A stretch of 64,000 bases of DNA, from contig NZ_CAJNAT010000023.1 of NCBI RefSeq assembly GCF_905220705.1, forward strand, positions 1-64,000, given 5' to 3'. This document shows, one piece after another, positions 1 to 9,018 of this stretch (its first letter is position 1; each line of letters begins with the position of its first letter). This DNA comes from Paraburkholderia domus. GTDB taxonomy: Bacteria > Pseudomonadota > Gammaproteobacteria > Burkholderiales > Burkholderiaceae. The notes beneath the pieces were generated by a model. That model was not told where the DNA came from, did no database searches, and worked only from the letters and a program-made list of their open reading frames with translations. The position numbers and the translations under genes were made by a program.

Positions 1-123
1 AGGCATGCACCATTGCCGTGTCGGTCATTGCGGCGCTGCCGTTCACCGGTATACCGCATCTCCGTTTCTCCGCCAACGCCGAGCCCGACGCGGGATTGGA
101 ATGCTTCCAAGAAAAGCGCGCCG
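1..123. other. Left edge, no gene assigned
   Basis: This is the stretch downstream of the nucleotidase gene, up to the window edge. A plus-strand frame open from base 3 to a TAA at 132-134 could be the tail of a truncated gene. A minus-strand ATG about 30 bases from the edge (reading MTDTAMV) could begin another. Neither has a recognisable domain or a clear ribosome binding site, so nothing is called. Confidence 0.3.
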
Positions 124-2202
124 TCATTGGTTAAGGTTCACCGAGTAGACCGCGAGCCCCTTGCCGGTGCCGTCGTCGGCCTGGAGCTGGGTGACGTTGG
201 TGATGCCGTTGGTCTGCGCGAGCGCCACCAGGTTCGGCGCCGCCTTGAAGGTCACCTGTCCGGCCGTCGCCACCTTCGTGAAGCGCCAGCTACGGTCGCT
301 GCCGTTGCTCGCCGCCTTGATGGTTTGCACCTTCTTGATGTAGGCGATCAGGACGTCGCGGCTCGCATCCGGCGACGCGTAAATCGTTTTGCTGCCGTCC
401 AGTCCCGGGAAATTGCCGCCGCCGCTCGCGCGATAGTTGTTGGTCGCGACGATGAACGACTGCGTATCCGAGATGGCCGCGCCCTGATATTTCAGGTTGC
501 GAATCCGGCTGTCCACTGCCTGCGTCACGTCGATTTCGTAGCTGAAATCCTTCGACGTGATCATGTCGAAGTTGTAGCCCGGATAGGTACTGACCAGCGT
601 CTGCGCCGCCGTGTTGGCCGGATCGATCTTGTTGAAACGCTTGGCCGCGGTTTCGAGCCAGGCCTTCAGATCCGCGCCCGTCACCTTCACCGCGTAGATC
701 GTGTTCGGATACAGGTAAAGGTCGGCGGCGTTATTGATCGCGACGTTGCCCTGCGCGACGTCGGTGAAATCGTTGCCGCCGCCAAAGCCGCTCTTGAACG
801 GCGCGCTCACCGACAACACCGGAATGCCCGCATATTGCGGCAGATTCGCGCTGACGTAGTCCTGCACGTAGGCGGCCTGCGCCTGATTGACGATCTCGAT
901 GGCCGAGACGTCGCCCACGTCGGCGAAGTAGGTGGTCATGCGGAAATCGGTCGAGCCGATCGGCGTTTTCACGTAATTGATGGTTGCGCTATGTTCGGCC
1001 GCGCTCGCCTGCGAGATTGCCGGATCGACCGCCACGTAGCTGTTATCCGCGTTCTGGATCGAGCGCGCTTCCGCCGTGCTCGAATTGCGGTCCACCATCC
1101 ACGTGCCGTTCGTGTAGTTCAGCGCGAGCTTGATCACGCCGAGATGCTTGCCCCAGAAATTCGCCATCACGGTCGGTACGCCGTTGACGGTGCCCTTCAC
1201 CTTGTCGACGCCCGGCAGATTGAATTGCGTGACCGTGCTGTTCTTGTCGGGGAATACCTGATGCGAGTGGCCGATCAGCATCGCGTCGATGCCGGGCACC
1301 TTCGATAGATAGTAGCTGCCGTTCTCCATCGACGGCGAATAGGTCGAATTGTCGAGCCCGCCATGCGACATGGCGACGATGATCTGCGCGCCCTTCGCCT
1401 TCATTTCCGGCACGTACTTCGATGCGCTTTCCACCAGCCCCTGCGTGTAGACGTTGCCGTCCAGCCAGCGTTTGTCCCACGCCATGATCGCGGGCGGCGT
1501 AAAGCCGATCACGCCGATTTTCACCGGCGCGCTGACGGTCTTGCCGTCGGGCGTGGTGGCGGTCAACGTGCGCTCGAGGATCGCGTACGGCTTGAAAATC
1601 GGTTGCTGCGATTTCGCGCCGAGCACGTTGGAGAGCACCAGCGGAAAGGTCGGCCCCGCGCACACCGGTTGCGACGCCACCGGGCTCATGTTCGGCACGT
1701 CGAACGCGCTGCCGGTTGCCTGGGCGAGGAACGGCAAGCCGTAGTTGAATTCGTGATTGCCGATGGTGCCCGCGTCGTACTTCAGCAGGTTCATCACTTT
1801 GTAGACGCCGAGCGTCGTCTTGCAATCAATCGGCGCGACCTGCGCCTGGTAGTCGGCGAGCGCGGTGCCCTGAATGGTGTCGCCGTCGTCGAGCAACATC
1901 GTGTTGGGGAATTCCTTGCGCGCCGCCGCGATCAGCGTCGCCGTACGCTCCAGACCGAGCGATTTGTCTTCGGCCAGCTTGTAATAGTCGTAGCTGAGGA
2001 GATTGGTGTGGATGTCGGTGGTTTCCAGCAACGCGAGCGTCGCCTTCGTGCCGTTCGCCACTTGTGGCTGCGACTGCGGCGTTTCAATGTCGCTGCTACT
2101 GCATGCCGTGATGCCGATCGCGCTTAGCGCGCCAATTGCCCCCAGGGCGCCAACCGCGCGAAGCGTGCGCATCCGCTTTCCTGCCATAAACGTCACTCGC
2201 AT
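124..2202 (-). CDS. Lipoprotein 2',3'-cyclic nucleotide phosphodiesterase / 5'(3')-nucleotidase (CpdB/UshA superfamily)
   Basis: Predicted exported metallophosphoesterase that removes phosphate from nucleotides outside the cytoplasm, feeding phosphate and nucleoside scavenging. The 692-residue protein has a lipobox ending ITAC (Cys34), so it is probably a lipoprotein. The N-terminal metallophosphatase domain shows the metal-binding motifs TTDIH (about residues 61-65), DDGD (105-108) and GNHE (148-151), followed by SHGG and GHSH. A C-terminal 5'-nucleotidase domain follows. I start it at 2202 because GGAGGG lies 8 bases before that ATG; a longer frame reaches 2244. The family is certain, but the exact substrate (cyclic versus linear nucleotides) cannot be read from sequence. 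The downstream neighbour lies outside the window. Confidence 0.9.
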   Translation of the reverse strand: MRVTFMAGKRMRTLRAVGALGAIGALSAIGITACSSSDIETPQSQPQVANGTKATLALLETTDIHTNLLSYDYYKLAEDKSLGLERTATLIAAARKEFPNTMLLDDGDTIQGTALADYQAQVAPIDCKTTLGVYKVMNLLKYDAGTIGNHEFNYGLPFLAQATGSAFDVPNMSPVASQPVCAGPTFPLVLSNVLGAKSQQPIFKPYAILERTLTATTPDGKTVSAPVKIGVIGFTPPAIMAWDKRWLDGNVYTQGLVESASKYVPEMKAKGAQIIVAMSHGGLDNSTYSPSMENGSYYLSKVPGIDAMLIGHSHQVFPDKNSTVTQFNLPGVDKVKGTVNGVPTVMANFWGKHLGVIKLALNYTNGTWMVDRNSSTAEARSIQNADNSYVAVDPAISQASAAEHSATINYVKTPIGSTDFRMTTYFADVGDVSAIEIVNQAQAAYVQDYVSANLPQYAGIPVLSVSAPFKSGFGGGNDFTDVAQGNVAINNAADLYLYPNTIYAVKVTGADLKAWLETAAKRFNKIDPANTAAQTLVSTYPGYNFDMITSKDFSYEIDVTQAVDSRIRNLKYQGAAISDTQSFIVATNNYRASGGGNFPGLDGSKTIYASPDASRDVLIAYIKKVQTIKAASNGSDRSWRFTKVATAGQVTFKAAPNLVALAQTNGITNVTQLQADDGTGKGLAVYSVNLNQ

Positions 2203-2303
2203 CCCTACTACCCTCCGGTTTGTTGTGTTGTCGTGCCGGTCCATCCGGGCCGGCGTTGCATTACAAACAATTACAGAGGCGCAAGGTTACGATTGCTTTA
2301 TGA

Positions 2304-2318
2304 CCATACTTTGTATGG
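2304..2318. promoter_or_regulatory. Inverted repeat CCATAC-TTT-GTATGG upstream of the nucleotidase gene
   Basis: A perfect 6-bp inverted repeat with a 3-base spacer lies in an AT-rich stretch between the MocR gene end and the nucleotidase start, about 100 bases upstream of its ATG. It could be an operator. The short loop and lack of a T-run argue against a terminator. The binding protein is unknown. Confidence 0.35.
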
Positions 2319-2360
2319 CAAAAGATAGGTTTAAGTAATATTCGTGCGCACTGCGGGTCG

Positions 2361-3839
2361 TCAGCGTGCGAGGCGCGGCAGAATGCCGGCGAGCCTGGTC
2401 AGCGCCGCATCGATATGCTCGACTGCAATGTTGCCGTAGCCAAACATCAAGCCGGGCTGCGGCTTCACGCGCTGATAAAACGGTGCGAGCCCATACAAAC
2501 CGATCGACGCTTCACGCGCGGCGCTGACCAGCACCTCCTCGGTCAACGGCGCCTTCAGACGCGAGGCCATGTGGATGCCCGCAGCCGGCACGATCGGATC
2601 GAACCACGGCGCGAGTTCGCCCTGCAGATGCTTCAGCAACATCGCGCGACGCGCCGCATAGATCTTGTGCATGCGCCGCAGATGCTTGGCGAAGTCGCCA
2701 TTCAGCATGAAGGTCGCGAGCGCCGTTTGCGTGAGCGTGCAACCGTGCCAGTCGGTGATCCGCCGGGCCTTGATGAGCGGCCCGAAAAGCGAGGCGGGCG
2801 GCACCACGTAGCCAACCCGCAACTCCGGGAAAATCGTCTTCGAAAACGTGCCCACATACGCGACGAGACCGGCTCGGTCGAGACTTTTCAGCGGCTCCAT
2901 CGGCCGCCCTTCGAAGCGGTACTCACAGTCGTAATCGTCCTCGATGATCACGGCGCCGCGTTTCTGCGCCCATTCGAGCAACTCGACGCGCCGCTCCAGA
3001 CTCATCGGCATGCCGAGCGGGAACTGATGCGAGGGCGTTACGTAGACGAGCCGCGCCTTGTCCGGCAGTTTGCTCACGATCAGGCCTTCTGCGTCCACCG
3101 GCACCGGCACCACGCGTGCACCCGTCGCCGTAAAACACGCCCGCGCAGGCGGATAGCCGGGGTCTTCAAGCGCCGCGATTTCGCCAGGCCGCAACGTGAT
3201 GCGCGCGATCAGATCGAGCGCGTGCTGGGCGCCTTGCGTGACGATCACGTCGTCCCAGTTGCTCGCCACCGCGCGGTTGAACGCCAGGTAGCGCGAAATC
3301 GCGAGCCGCAATTCCTGTTCGCCGGCCGTGTCGCGATACGTGCCCTGACCGCGCGCTTGCACGCGCAATGCGTGATTCACGCAGCGGCGCCAGACGTCGA
3401 AGGGGAACAGCGATTTGTCGGTAGCGCCGCCGGCGAAATCGTGCGGCGAGGCCACCGTGGGCCGAGGCAAGGGCAACGCCTCGGGCATCTGCTCCCACAG
3501 CGGCTGGGCGCGCGCCGCGGCTTTCGGTTTGGCTTTTGCCCGCTCGCGCGCCGACTCGGCGGCCAGCGCATGCGATGAGCGCTCCACCGGCAGACGCTCC
3601 AGACCATCGGCGACGAAGGTGCCCGAACCGGCGCGGGCGCTCAGATAGCCTTCGGAAAGCAGCCGTTCGAATGCGTCGAGCGTGGTCTTGCGCGACACGC
3701 CCAACTGTGTGGCGAGATCGCGCGTGGACGGCAAACGCGTGCCGCCTGCGAGTCGCCCTTCGAGTATGCCGGCACGCAACTGCCGGTAGATCTGTCCGGA
3801 CAGATCGTGACGCCCTTCGACCGCGATATGGATCTCCAT
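2361..3839 (-). CDS. MocR/PdxR-type transcriptional regulator (GntR helix-turn-helix plus class I aminotransferase domain)
   Basis: A 492-residue chimera. Residues about 10-75 form a GntR winged helix-turn-helix (LPSTRDLATQLGVSRKT). Residues about 135-490 form a fold-type I aminotransferase domain with the PLP-binding lysine at about K334 in GTFSKTIFP and an upstream DDYD motif. Members sense PLP or amino-acid adducts and usually control a divergent gene for amino acid, GABA, taurine or vitamin B6 metabolism. Here no gene diverges from it: the POT transporter upstream and the nucleotidase downstream lie on the same strand, so the target is unclear. An Ala/Lys-rich linker (about 90-115) joins the two domains. 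The family call is firm; the regulon is unknown. Confidence 0.9.
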   Translation of the reverse strand: MEIHIAVEGRHDLSGQIYRQLRAGILEGRLAGGTRLPSTRDLATQLGVSRKTTLDAFERLLSEGYLSARAGSGTFVADGLERLPVERSSHALAAESARERAKAKPKAAARAQPLWEQMPEALPLPRPTVASPHDFAGGATDKSLFPFDVWRRCVNHALRVQARGQGTYRDTAGEQELRLAISRYLAFNRAVASNWDDVIVTQGAQHALDLIARITLRPGEIAALEDPGYPPARACFTATGARVVPVPVDAEGLIVSKLPDKARLVYVTPSHQFPLGMPMSLERRVELLEWAQKRGAVIIEDDYDCEYRFEGRPMEPLKSLDRAGLVAYVGTFSKTIFPELRVGYVVPPASLFGPLIKARRITDWHGCTLTQTALATFMLNGDFAKHLRRMHKIYAARRAMLLKHLQGELAPWFDPIVPAAGIHMASRLKAPLTEEVLVSAAREASIGLYGLAPFYQRVKPQPGLMFGYGNIAVEHIDAALTRLAGILPRLAR

Positions 3840-3971
3840 CCGAGTGGCTACCTTAAATATCCGGGAAATGGTTGTTCGGAAAGACCAATGCCAACCGTAA
3901 GCTTACCTCCGTCGCCGCCATCGCCATCGCCGGAGTAAATCTAACTACGCGCGGGCGCTGCACATAAACGC

Positions 3972-4010
3972 AAAATGGCGCGCCCGCTGATGCGAGGCGC
4001 GCCATTTTTA
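3972..4010 (-). terminator. Rho-independent terminator of the POT transporter gene
   Basis: A perfect 13-bp stem (AAAATGGCGCGCC at 3972-3984 pairing with 3996-4008) with an 11-base loop. A-rich and T-rich flanks make it potentially bidirectional. It lies about 70 bases beyond the stop of the peptide transporter gene and also shields the MocR gene from read-through. Confidence 0.85.
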
Positions 4011-4080
4011 TACTGCTTTCTATACTGCTTCATGTGGCCGGAGAGCGGCGCATTCGCGCCGCTTCCGAAGCGGCGGCAGA

Positions 4081-5625
4081 TTACTCCGCCACAGCACCGC
4101 TCAATGCAGCCGCTTGCCGCGCGTTCTCACGCGTTTCGTCGCTGCAACGCTGATGTTCACGCGACAACTTGCGCATCAGCGGCAACAGCAGCACGGCAAC
4201 CAGCGCGCCCACTGCCGCGAGCCAGCCCAGGCCCGTAAACAGCTTGGTGTAGAGCGGCAACGATTCGAGCGGATCCATATTGCCCGCCGGCATCTGCGCG
4301 AAGTTCGCCACCACGCTGCCCAGATATTGCGACACACCGGTTGCGACGAAGTAAGCGCCCATCATGAAGCCGCTCATCCGCGCCGGAACGTAGCGTGCAA
4401 TCATCGCGAGACCCAGTCCGCTCACCAGCAATTCGCCGAGCGAATACAGGCCGTAGCCGCCCACCATGAACCACGACGACACGCGCCCGTTCACCGCGTA
4501 GTTGCCGCTCGCCGCATACACGAAGAAGCCGGCCGCCACCACCGCGAAGCCGAACGCATACTTGACCGCCACCGGCACGTCCTTGCCGCTCTTCGCGAGC
4601 TTCGTATAGAGCAACGCGAGCACCGGGCTCATCACCATGATCCAGATCGGATTGAGCGCCTGGAACTGCGCGGCGCTCCACGTGAACAGCGTCTCGCCGA
4701 ACAGCATGAAGCGCGGATCGACGTTGCGCAGCGCGAACAGCGTGAGCGACGTCGACATCTGCACATAGAACACGAAGAACAGGATCACCTGCGCGGTCAG
4801 GATCAGCGCGGCAACGAGACCCGAGCGCTCCGAGCGTTCGCACTTCACCAGCATGTAGCCGAAGATCGCCAGAATCGCGACACCGGCCGTGTACACGCAG
4901 GCCACCGCGATCGCCTTGTGTTGCAGGACGAACATGGTCGCCGTGCCGAGCACGATACCGCCCAGCGCGACCGCGCCGACGCGTTTCCAGCGGATCGGTT
5001 CGGCGTCCGGCGCGGAGCCGATATGCGCAAGCGTGCGGAACATGATGAAGTAGTTCAGCACCGACAGCAGCATGCCCGCGCAGCAGACCGCGAATGCCGT
5101 GTGCCAGCCCCAATGATCCTTGATCCACGGCGTCGCGAGCATCGACGCTGTCGAGCCGATATTGACTGCCATGTAATAGATCGTGAATGCGCTGTCGATG
5201 CGCGCGTCGTCGCCTTCATAGATACGGCGCACGAGATTCGCGGCATTCGCCTTGAAAAGCCCGTTACCCACCACGATCACGCCGAGCGACGCGTACATAT
5301 AGCTCAATTGCTCGTTGGGCAGCGCCAGCATGAAATAGCCGGCTGCCAGCACACCGGCGCCGAAGATCATCGTGCGGCGCGCGCCGAGAATCTTGTCGCC
5401 GATCCAGCCGCCGATCGACGGCGATGCGTACACCAGCGCCGTAAACGCCCCCCACGTGAGGGTGGCGTGGCTGTCGGTGAAGTTCAGCTTGTCGATCATG
5501 AACAGGACCAGCAGCGCGGCCATCCCGTAGTAACCAAAGCGCTCCCACAACTCGATCAGAAAGACCGTCGAGAACGAACGGGTCTGCGAGACCGGTGCGC
5601 CTGGGGGATTGGACGAATTCATCAT
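4081..5625 (-). CDS. Proton-dependent oligopeptide transporter (POT/PTR2 family)
   Basis: Inner-membrane major facilitator symporter for di- and tripeptides driven by the proton gradient. The 514-residue protein has the family signature ExxERFxYYG in TM1 (E25, E28, R29, Y32, Y33), about 14 hydrophobic segments and the usual POT length. Two adjacent ATG codons open the gene. GAGG sits 3 bases before the first and 6 before the second, so 5622 may be the true start. A strong terminator follows the stop. The ABC peptide importer 2 kb away suggests peptide use is important to this strain, but the two transporters do not share an operon. Confidence 0.92.
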   Translation of the reverse strand: MMNSSNPPGAPVSQTRSFSTVFLIELWERFGYYGMAALLVLFMIDKLNFTDSHATLTWGAFTALVYASPSIGGWIGDKILGARRTMIFGAGVLAAGYFMLALPNEQLSYMYASLGVIVVGNGLFKANAANLVRRIYEGDDARIDSAFTIYYMAVNIGSTASMLATPWIKDHWGWHTAFAVCCAGMLLSVLNYFIMFRTLAHIGSAPDAEPIRWKRVGAVALGGIVLGTATMFVLQHKAIAVACVYTAGVAILAIFGYMLVKCERSERSGLVAALILTAQVILFFVFYVQMSTSLTLFALRNVDPRFMLFGETLFTWSAAQFQALNPIWIMVMSPVLALLYTKLAKSGKDVPVAVKYAFGFAVVAAGFFVYAASGNYAVNGRVSSWFMVGGYGLYSLGELLVSGLGLAMIARYVPARMSGFMMGAYFVATGVSQYLGSVVANFAQMPAGNMDPLESLPLYTKLFTGLGWLAAVGALVAVLLLPLMRKLSREHQRCSDETRENARQAAALSGAVAE

Positions 5626-5792
5626 GTACCTCGTGTTCTTACGGTTGCGGCTACGCGTGGGCGGCCCACGCGCAGCGAAAAGCTGGATCTGGAAAAACGG
5701 TCAGCGGACCATGCGCGAAGCGGCGCACGCATTTGCACAGGCCTATGCGTAGTCAGCGGCACGCTCATCTACATGTTCATTTGCGCGCTCAT

Positions 5793-5816
5793 TTGCAAAC
5801 TGAGTTGCAAACTGAG
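5793..5816 (+). repeat. Two tandem copies of TTGCAAACTGAG
   Basis: A perfect 12-bp direct tandem repeat about 170 bases upstream of the POT start codon. It may be a slippage product or a regulator site; no function is evident. Confidence 0.5.
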
Positions 5817-6003
5817 ACGCCAATACCAGCAGAAAAACCAGGGGATGGGATAGAGACCCGCCACGCGGTGCGCCCCGAGGGAAGTCCCCCGCCCCGAAGA
5901 AAGTGCCCTTGGGGGATTGGGAGACGCTGCGCCGCATCGGACCCGAATTCCGGCAAGCGGAATGGGCTCAATGATAAAGCATCGCGGAAAATGGAGGTCT
6001 GGC

Positions 6004-6046
6004 GGCCGGCGATCCGGGGGCCGGCCATCCGGCGGCCGGCAGTCGG
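6004..6046. repeat. Three imperfect 15-bp-period GGCCGGC repeats
   Basis: GGCCGGCGATCCGG at 6004, GGCCGGCCATCCGG at 6019 and GGCCGGCAGTCGG at 6034, spaced exactly 15 bases. GGCCGGCC in the middle copy is itself palindromic. The repeats are non-coding. Confidence 0.55.
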
Positions 6047-6388
6047 CGGTCGCGCCAGGCAGCGGGCGCTACGCCCGTGGCAGGAAAAATCAGCAGTGAT
6101 AGTCATGTCCTTATGCCGGCCAGCGTTCGGATGGAACGTGCCGGACAATGCTCCGCCGCGCAGGATCGCTGCGCGCGGAATGAAAAACAGCGGCCGACGA
6201 CGTCGCGTGTATTGCGAACACGTGCGCCTACCGCCAAGCGGGCCTGATTCTGCAAACATAAGCACGGTTCGTCACTCAGGGAATTCACTGATGCCACGCC
6301 AATTACCCGTTGTTACACGCCATAGCGCTTTGTCGCGCAGTCGCGTGTGGCTGAAAATAGTCTTTGATGTCATGGCTTTAACGCCACC

Positions 6389-6404
6389 TGGCAGTCAACT
6401 TGCA
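6389..6404 (+). promoter_or_regulatory. Possible sigma-54 promoter
   Basis: TGGCA-N6-TTGCA keeps the GG-N10-GC spacing of -24/-12 elements, on the strand of the XRE-cupin gene and 237 bases before its start. No enhancer site or activator is recognised, so this is only a motif match. Confidence 0.25.
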
Positions 6405-6640
6405 TAAATTCCGCTTCCTTATGCGCACTGCAGTCTTTACCGCCTCCGCTTCCAGTTTCTCTTCGATTACCGGTCAAAACGGCGGGTGCAGATTTCGGTT
6501 CTGGCAACATAGAGCGTTGTCTCGGAAATGTGGTCCCTTGCACGACGGGGCGCTGAACGGCCCGCCACCCCGGCCTGGACCGCAATCAAACCATATTTAC
6601 TTATATCAAACAAATTTTGACGGGCTAATTTCCTCCTGCT

Positions 6641-7213
6641 ATGGTCACGACAATTCAAAAGAACAACCCGGCACTCGAACTTGGGAGCAAGATCCGCGCG
6701 CTACGGCAACGGCTCAAGCGCACGCTGGATGACACGGCAACAGCGGCGGGTATTTCCAAACCGTTTTTGTCGCAAGTCGAGCGCGGTCTGGCGTCACCGT
6801 CCATCACTTCGTTGGCCGGGATTGCCCACGCACTCGGGGTGAACGTGCAGTATTTCGTCGACACGCCAAGCGAAGAACGCTCGGTGTGCCGTGGTGATGA
6901 TTTGAAGTTTTTCGGTTTTGCGGACTCGGCCAATCTGTTCGCGCGGTTGACCAATCTGACGGGCGGCCGTCAGCTCGAAGCGATCCTCGTGAGGATGCCG
7001 CCCGGGCAGAAGCGCTCCGAGGTCACCACGCATGCCGGTGAAGAGTTTATGTATGTGATCGACGGCGAAGTGTCGTTGACGCTGGAAGGCAAGACGTTCC
7101 TATTGCACGCGGGAGACAGCGCGCATTACGAATCAACGGTGCCCCATAGCTGGGCGAATACCGCTCGTATCGAGTCGGTGGTCGTCTGGGTCGGTACACC
7201 GAGACTGTTCTAA
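6641..7213 (+). CDS. XRE-family regulator with C-terminal cupin sensor domain
   Basis: A 190-residue two-domain repressor type. An HTH_3 domain at about residues 14-70 (GISKPFLSQVERG is the recognition region) is followed by a cupin barrel at about 110-185 (VTTHAGEEFMYVIDGEV, then HYESTVPHSWAN). Such proteins bind a small ligand or metal through the cupin and control amine, amino acid or peptide genes. It precedes the peptide ABC importer by 172 bases on the same strand, so it probably regulates that locus. No convincing Shine-Dalgarno sequence precedes the ATG; the upstream bases are pyrimidine-rich, so the transcript may be leaderless or weakly translated. Confidence 0.88.
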   Translation: MVTTIQKNNPALELGSKIRALRQRLKRTLDDTATAAGISKPFLSQVERGLASPSITSLAGIAHALGVNVQYFVDTPSEERSVCRGDDLKFFGFADSANLFARLTNLTGGRQLEAILVRMPPGQKRSEVTTHAGEEFMYVIDGEVSLTLEGKTFLLHAGDSAHYESTVPHSWANTARIESVVVWVGTPRLF

Positions 7214-7216
7214 AAA

Positions 7217-7257
7217 GCAGGCACCTTTTCCGGTTGATCCGGCCAGGGTTTGCCTGC
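7217..7257. promoter_or_regulatory. Inverted repeat GCAGGCA...TGCCTGC between the regulator and oppA
   Basis: Two 7-base arms (7217-7223 and 7251-7257) enclose an inner CCGG-TTGAT-CCGG stem, four bases after the regulator stop codon. It could be a weak terminator or an operator in the oppA leader. There is no T-run. Confidence 0.35.
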
Positions 7258-7385
7258 ATTACCAAATGTAAGGAATCCTGCATGTCGGACAAACAACAAG
7301 GGCCTCCCCGGCCCGAGCACCGCAGATAACCGGGCGCCCTGGCGCCAGCGCGTTCTTCTCTCGACCTTTCCTGCGATCTCAACCG

Positions 7386-9002
7386 ATGAAAACCCCGTTC
7401 GTCTATGCAACGGCGCTGACCGCGCTCGCCCTTACGTTTCAGCCCTCTGCCTTCGCCGTCACGGTACCTGCGGGTGTCACCCTCGCTGCCAGCCAGGAGA
7501 TGACCCGCCAGGTGCCGGCCGAAACCGAATCGCTCGACCCCGCGCATATTGAATCCTGGACCGGCGACACGATCGCGCTCGACATGTTCGAAGGCCTGAC
7601 GCGCATCGACGCGGCCGGCGCGATCGTGCCAGGCGTCGCGCAATCGTGGACGCGCACCGGGCCGACTACGTGGGTTTTCAAGCTGCGCCACGACGCGCGC
7701 TGGAGCAATGGCCAGCCGGTCACGGCCGCTGACTTCATCTACGCATGGCAACGCGTGCTCGATCCGAAAACGGGTTCGAAGTACACCGTGCTGGTCGAAT
7801 TCGTGAAGAACGCCAAGGCGATTCTCGCCGGCAAGGCGCCGCTCTCGAGTCTCGCCGCGCGCGCCGTCGATCCGTACACGCTGGAAGTCACCACCGAAGT
7901 ACCCGCCGCCTTCTTCCCGCAACTGACCGCCATGCCGGCCATGGTCCCGGTCAATCGCGAGACAATCGCCAAATTCGGCAACGACTGGACCCGCCCGGGC
8001 AACTTCGTCGGCAATGGCCCGTATACGCTCACTGATTGGCAGCCAAGCAACCGGTTGGTGGCGACCAAAAGCAGCACGTACTGGAACGCCAGCAAGGTCG
8101 TGATCACGAAAGTGACCTATCTGCCGATCGAAAACGACGAAACGGCGATGCGCATGTATCAGGCCGGCCAGTTCGACTACACGTACTCGATTCCGTCGGG
8201 CATCTATGCGCAGGTGAGCAAACAGTTCGGCTCCGAACTGAAAACCGGCGTGCAGATCGCCACGTACTACTACAGCCTGAATAACGAAGACCCGGCATTC
8301 AAGGACAAGCGCGTGCGCCAGGCACTGGCGATGGTGCTGGACCGCGACCTGCTGACCAAGCGTCTGACCGCGGACGGCGAACTGCCGACGTACGGCCTGA
8401 TCGCCAAGGGCACGGAAGGCGCGAACGTCTTCACGCCTGACTGGGCGAGCTGGCCGATGGCCAGGCGCGTCGATTACGCGCGCAACCTGCTGAAGGACGC
8501 AGGCTATTCGGACGCGAAGCCGCTGACGTTCACGCTCACCTACAACACCAACGACCTGCACAAGAAGGTCGCGCTATTCGCCACGTCGGAATGGCGCACC
8601 AAGCTCGGCGTGACCGCCAAGCTCGAAAACGTCGAATACAAGGTACTGCTCAAGCAACGCCACGACGGCAAGGTGCAGGCCTCGCGCGACGGCTGGTTTG
8701 TCGACTACAACGACGCCAACTCGTTTTTCGACCTGATCCGCTGCAACAGCGTGCAGAACGATCAGCGCTACTGCAACCCGCAAGTCGACAAGCTGGTCGA
8801 TGAAGGCAACCAGCAGCTCGACGACGCAAAGCGCACTGCCCTGCTCACGCAGGCGCACAATCTGGCCATGAACGACTACCCGCTGGTATCGCTCTTCCAG
8901 TATTCCGCGGACCGGCTGGTCAAGTCGTATGTCGGCGGCTACACGTCGACCAATTACGTCGACCAGCGCGCCACGCAAGACATGTATCTGATCAAGCACT
9001 AA
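7386..9002 (+). CDS. oppA: Oligopeptide ABC transporter, periplasmic peptide-binding protein (OppA/MppA type)
   Basis: A 538-residue extracellular solute-binding protein of family 5 (SBP_bac_5). The N-terminus has a signal peptide (hydrophobic core, cleavage near SAFA at about residue 24). The mature part opens with the family pattern ESLDPAHIES, then DMFEGLTRID and FKLRHDARWSNGQPV. It should capture peptides in the periplasm and deliver them to the permease encoded next. The following gene starts 16 bases after its stop, with all five transport genes in one direction. The ligand could be tripeptides, murein peptides or another oligopeptide; the sequence does not decide. Confidence 0.92.
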   Translation: MKTPFVYATALTALALTFQPSAFAVTVPAGVTLAASQEMTRQVPAETESLDPAHIESWTGDTIALDMFEGLTRIDAAGAIVPGVAQSWTRTGPTTWVFKLRHDARWSNGQPVTAADFIYAWQRVLDPKTGSKYTVLVEFVKNAKAILAGKAPLSSLAARAVDPYTLEVTTEVPAAFFPQLTAMPAMVPVNRETIAKFGNDWTRPGNFVGNGPYTLTDWQPSNRLVATKSSTYWNASKVVITKVTYLPIENDETAMRMYQAGQFDYTYSIPSGIYAQVSKQFGSELKTGVQIATYYYSLNNEDPAFKDKRVRQALAMVLDRDLLTKRLTADGELPTYGLIAKGTEGANVFTPDWASWPMARRVDYARNLLKDAGYSDAKPLTFTLTYNTNDLHKKVALFATSEWRTKLGVTAKLENVEYKVLLKQRHDGKVQASRDGWFVDYNDANSFFDLIRCNSVQNDQRYCNPQVDKLVDEGNQQLDDAKRTALLTQAHNLAMNDYPLVSLFQYSADRLVKSYVGGYTSTNYVDQRATQDMYLIKH

Positions 9003-9018
9003 GCGCGGGAGCACTGTC

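Larger units (their letters stand above)
5626..6640. other. One-kilobase intergenic region with short tandem repeats
   Basis: Separates the POT gene from the XRE-cupin regulator and should hold both promoters. Open frames here (for example minus strand 5789-6265) have no domain, no RBS and Arg/Pro/Ser-rich composition, so I reject them as genes. It holds the repeats at 5793-5816 and 6004-6046 and a sigma-54-like motif at 6389-6404. The last 60 bases before 6641 are distinctly AT-rich. Confidence 0.6.

Noticed and set aside
13-1308. A 431-codon plus-strand open frame across the nucleotidase gene
   Set aside because: Arg/His/Val-rich composition with no domain; it is the antisense of a well-supported gene, common in GC-rich DNA.
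4114-5853. A 579-codon plus-strand frame opposite the POT transporter
   Set aside because: Arg/His/Glu-rich shadow frame; the opposite strand has a full family match with a signature motif and terminator.
5789-6265. A 158-codon minus-strand frame in the 1-kb gap
   Set aside because: No RBS, no domain and composition typical of random GC-rich frames; it also spans the short tandem repeats.
7047-8561. A 504-codon minus-strand frame opposite oppA
   Set aside because: No domain and an antisense composition; oppA on the plus strand is unambiguous.
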